From Cycloclasticus sp. symbiont of Bathymodiolus heckerae (GTDB lineage: Bacteria > Pseudomonadota > Gammaproteobacteria > Methylococcales > Cycloclasticaceae): a stretch of DNA of 64,000 nucleotides. Made by a program: the position numbers and the translations under genes. The stretch is taken from contig LWTL01000116.1 of the NCBI GenBank assembly GCA_002101235.1, positions 1-64,000 on the forward strand, in the 5' to 3' direction. Below are positions 63,091 to 64,000 of this stretch, one piece after another (position 1 is the first letter of the stretch; every line of letters starts with the position of its first letter). Under the pieces are notes generated by a model, which saw only the letters and a list, made by a program, of their open reading frames with translations, was not told where the DNA came from and searched no databases.

Positions 63091-64000
63091 ATGCGCTCAA
63101 TTCTTTTAGTTGCGCCGCATAATAGCTATCGTATTCATGCTTATATAGAAGCTGCCAGCCACTTAAATGTTGAGTTGGTTGTTGCGTCACAAAGTGAGTA
63201 TTCTTTAGTGAGTGCTGTTGCTGACGGTATCCAGATTGACTTTAACAATGATGCAACGAGCTTAGAACGGATTTTATCGGCGAATCAAACGTATCATTTT
63301 AAAGCGATTATAGCCAGTGATGATGGCAGTGTTAGATTGGCGGCAAAAGCGGCGCAAATGCTAGGGTTGTCGTTTAATGACCCTGCTTCAGTAGAGTTAA
63401 CCCGTAGAAAGGATTTAGCGAGAATTCGTCTTAAAACGTTAGGGGTACCTACGCCAGACTTCCGTGTTGTTTCTTTATTGAAAGGCATTCCTGCCCAACT
63501 ACAAAACCTACAATATCCCGTTGTTGTTAAGCCATTGGCGATGTCGGGTAGTAGAGGCGTTATTAGGGCGAACAATCAACAAGAATGCCTGAGCGCATTA
63601 AGCCGAGTTGAGAAAATAATAGCGCATTTAGATGACCCGGATGAACGACAGGGTGTGCTGATTGAAGCCTACCTTAGCGGCAAAGAAGTGGCGTATGAGG
63701 GCTTGTTGCACCAAGGTGAATTAAAGCAACTGGCGGTTTTTGATAAGCCAGAGCCTATGGAAGGCCCGTTTTTTGAAGAAAGTTATTACATAACACCAAC
63801 GCGGTTGAAGGGTAACGAACAAAAGGCTATTACTGTCTGTGTAACCCAAGCTTGTGAGGCATATGGTTTGCGAGAAGGCCCTGTCCATGCAGAGTTAAGG
63901 CTGGACGGCGACTCGGCGTTTCTTATTGAAATGGCGTCGCGCACCATTGGTGGCGATTGTTCGAATATGTTGAAGTTTGGTTTGAATATTGGAGTGGAAG
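63091..64000 (+). CDS. ATP-grasp ligase, cut by the right edge
   Basis: An open reading frame of 303 codons without stop at the window end. It begins RSILLVAPHNSYRIHAYIEAA and has a typical ATP-grasp layout: a Rossmann-like N-terminal domain, the ATP-binding segment VVVKPLAMSGSRGVIRAN, then GVLIEAYLSGKEVAYEG and FLIEMASRTIGGDCSNM with the metal-binding Glu. Carboxylate-amine ligases such as PurT and L-amino-acid ligases look like this. The substrate is unknown. The start follows a weak ribosome-binding site 64 bases after erpA. Confidence 0.82.
   Translation, partial: MRSILLVAPHNSYRIHAYIEAASHLNVELVVASQSEYSLVSAVADGIQIDFNNDATSLERILSANQTYHFKAIIASDDGSVRLAAKAAQMLGLSFNDPASVELTRRKDLARIRLKTLGVPTPDFRVVSLLKGIPAQLQNLQYPVVVKPLAMSGSRGVIRANNQQECLSALSRVEKIIAHLDDPDERQGVLIEAYLSGKEVAYEGLLHQGELKQLAVFDKPEPMEGPFFEESYYITPTRLKGNEQKAITVCVTQACEAYGLREGPVHAELRLDGDSAFLIEMASRTIGGDCSNMLKFGLNIGVE

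Overview
The window is a gene-dense, moderately AT-rich bacterial chromosome segment, almost certainly from a gammaproteobacterium. Supporting marks are the order polA / engB / cytochrome c5-like / cytochrome c4 / dsbA, the order holD-like / rimI / prfC, the pairs uvrA-ssb and ilvBHC-pssA, a DarP homologue, and a Fur-box promoter. A marine, respiratory Thiotrichales-like organism such as Cycloclasticus would fit, but the genus is a guess. I see no tRNA, rRNA, insertion sequence, CRISPR array or prophage.

Layout. 1-10.4 kb: a LOG-family gene with a broken 3' end, polA, an SRPBCC gene, a probable small RNA between polA and engB (the position of Spot 42 and ErsA), engB, two periplasmic cytochromes c, the System II cytochrome c maturation pair resB-ccsB, dsbA and a DUF4124 gene. 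10.5-18.9 kb: branched-chain amino acid genes ilvBHC, then pssA, a holD-like gene, rimI, prfC, an MBL-fold hydrolase and tpm. 19.1-24.4 kb, minus strand: a diguanylate cyclase, a soluble chemoreceptor, and an HsbR/HsbA-like partner-switch pair. 24.7-37.6 kb, plus strand: a chemosensory locus holding an unknown coiled-coil protein, an ODP-type MBL protein, STAS, cheY, a cheA interrupted by one in-frame TAG, cheW, a ParA-like ATPase, a 55-residue basic protein, a globin-PAS-PAS-PAS chemoreceptor, cheR, cheD, cheB and a second receptor. 37.6-48.4 kb: proS, an OprP-like porin, an orphan tupA, uvrA, a YajR-like transporter, ssb, a di-haem peroxidase and a repetitive lipoprotein. 48.5-59.4 kb: two lytic transglycosylases, rnd, small unknown genes, a CCAEP-tail radical SAM protein, darP, an SLC13 transporter, a J-domain protein and a thioredoxin. 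59.4-64 kb: a Fur-box-controlled minus-strand operon (porin, FMN-binding protein, PepSY protein, class II aldolase), a divergent A-type Fe-S carrier gene, and an ATP-grasp gene cut by the right edge.

How the genes work together. The 19-37.6 kb region looks like one behavioural control centre. Soluble receptors, an oxygen-binding globin domain and an ODP-like protein suggest oxygen or redox sensing by a cytoplasmic array that a ParA-like ATPase may position. Three sites resembling sigma-28 promoters (before the STAS-cheY-cheA operon, the second receptor and the minus-strand receptor) suggest flagellar control. The best candidates for something new are the polA-engB small RNA with a sigma-E-like promoter, the 55-residue partner of ParA, the interrupted cheA, and the Fur-controlled porin/flavoprotein/PepSY module, which may reduce iron in the periplasm. 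Two genes (cheA and the LOG gene) carry in-frame stops followed by coding-like sequence, so sequencing error or recent gene decay must be considered.
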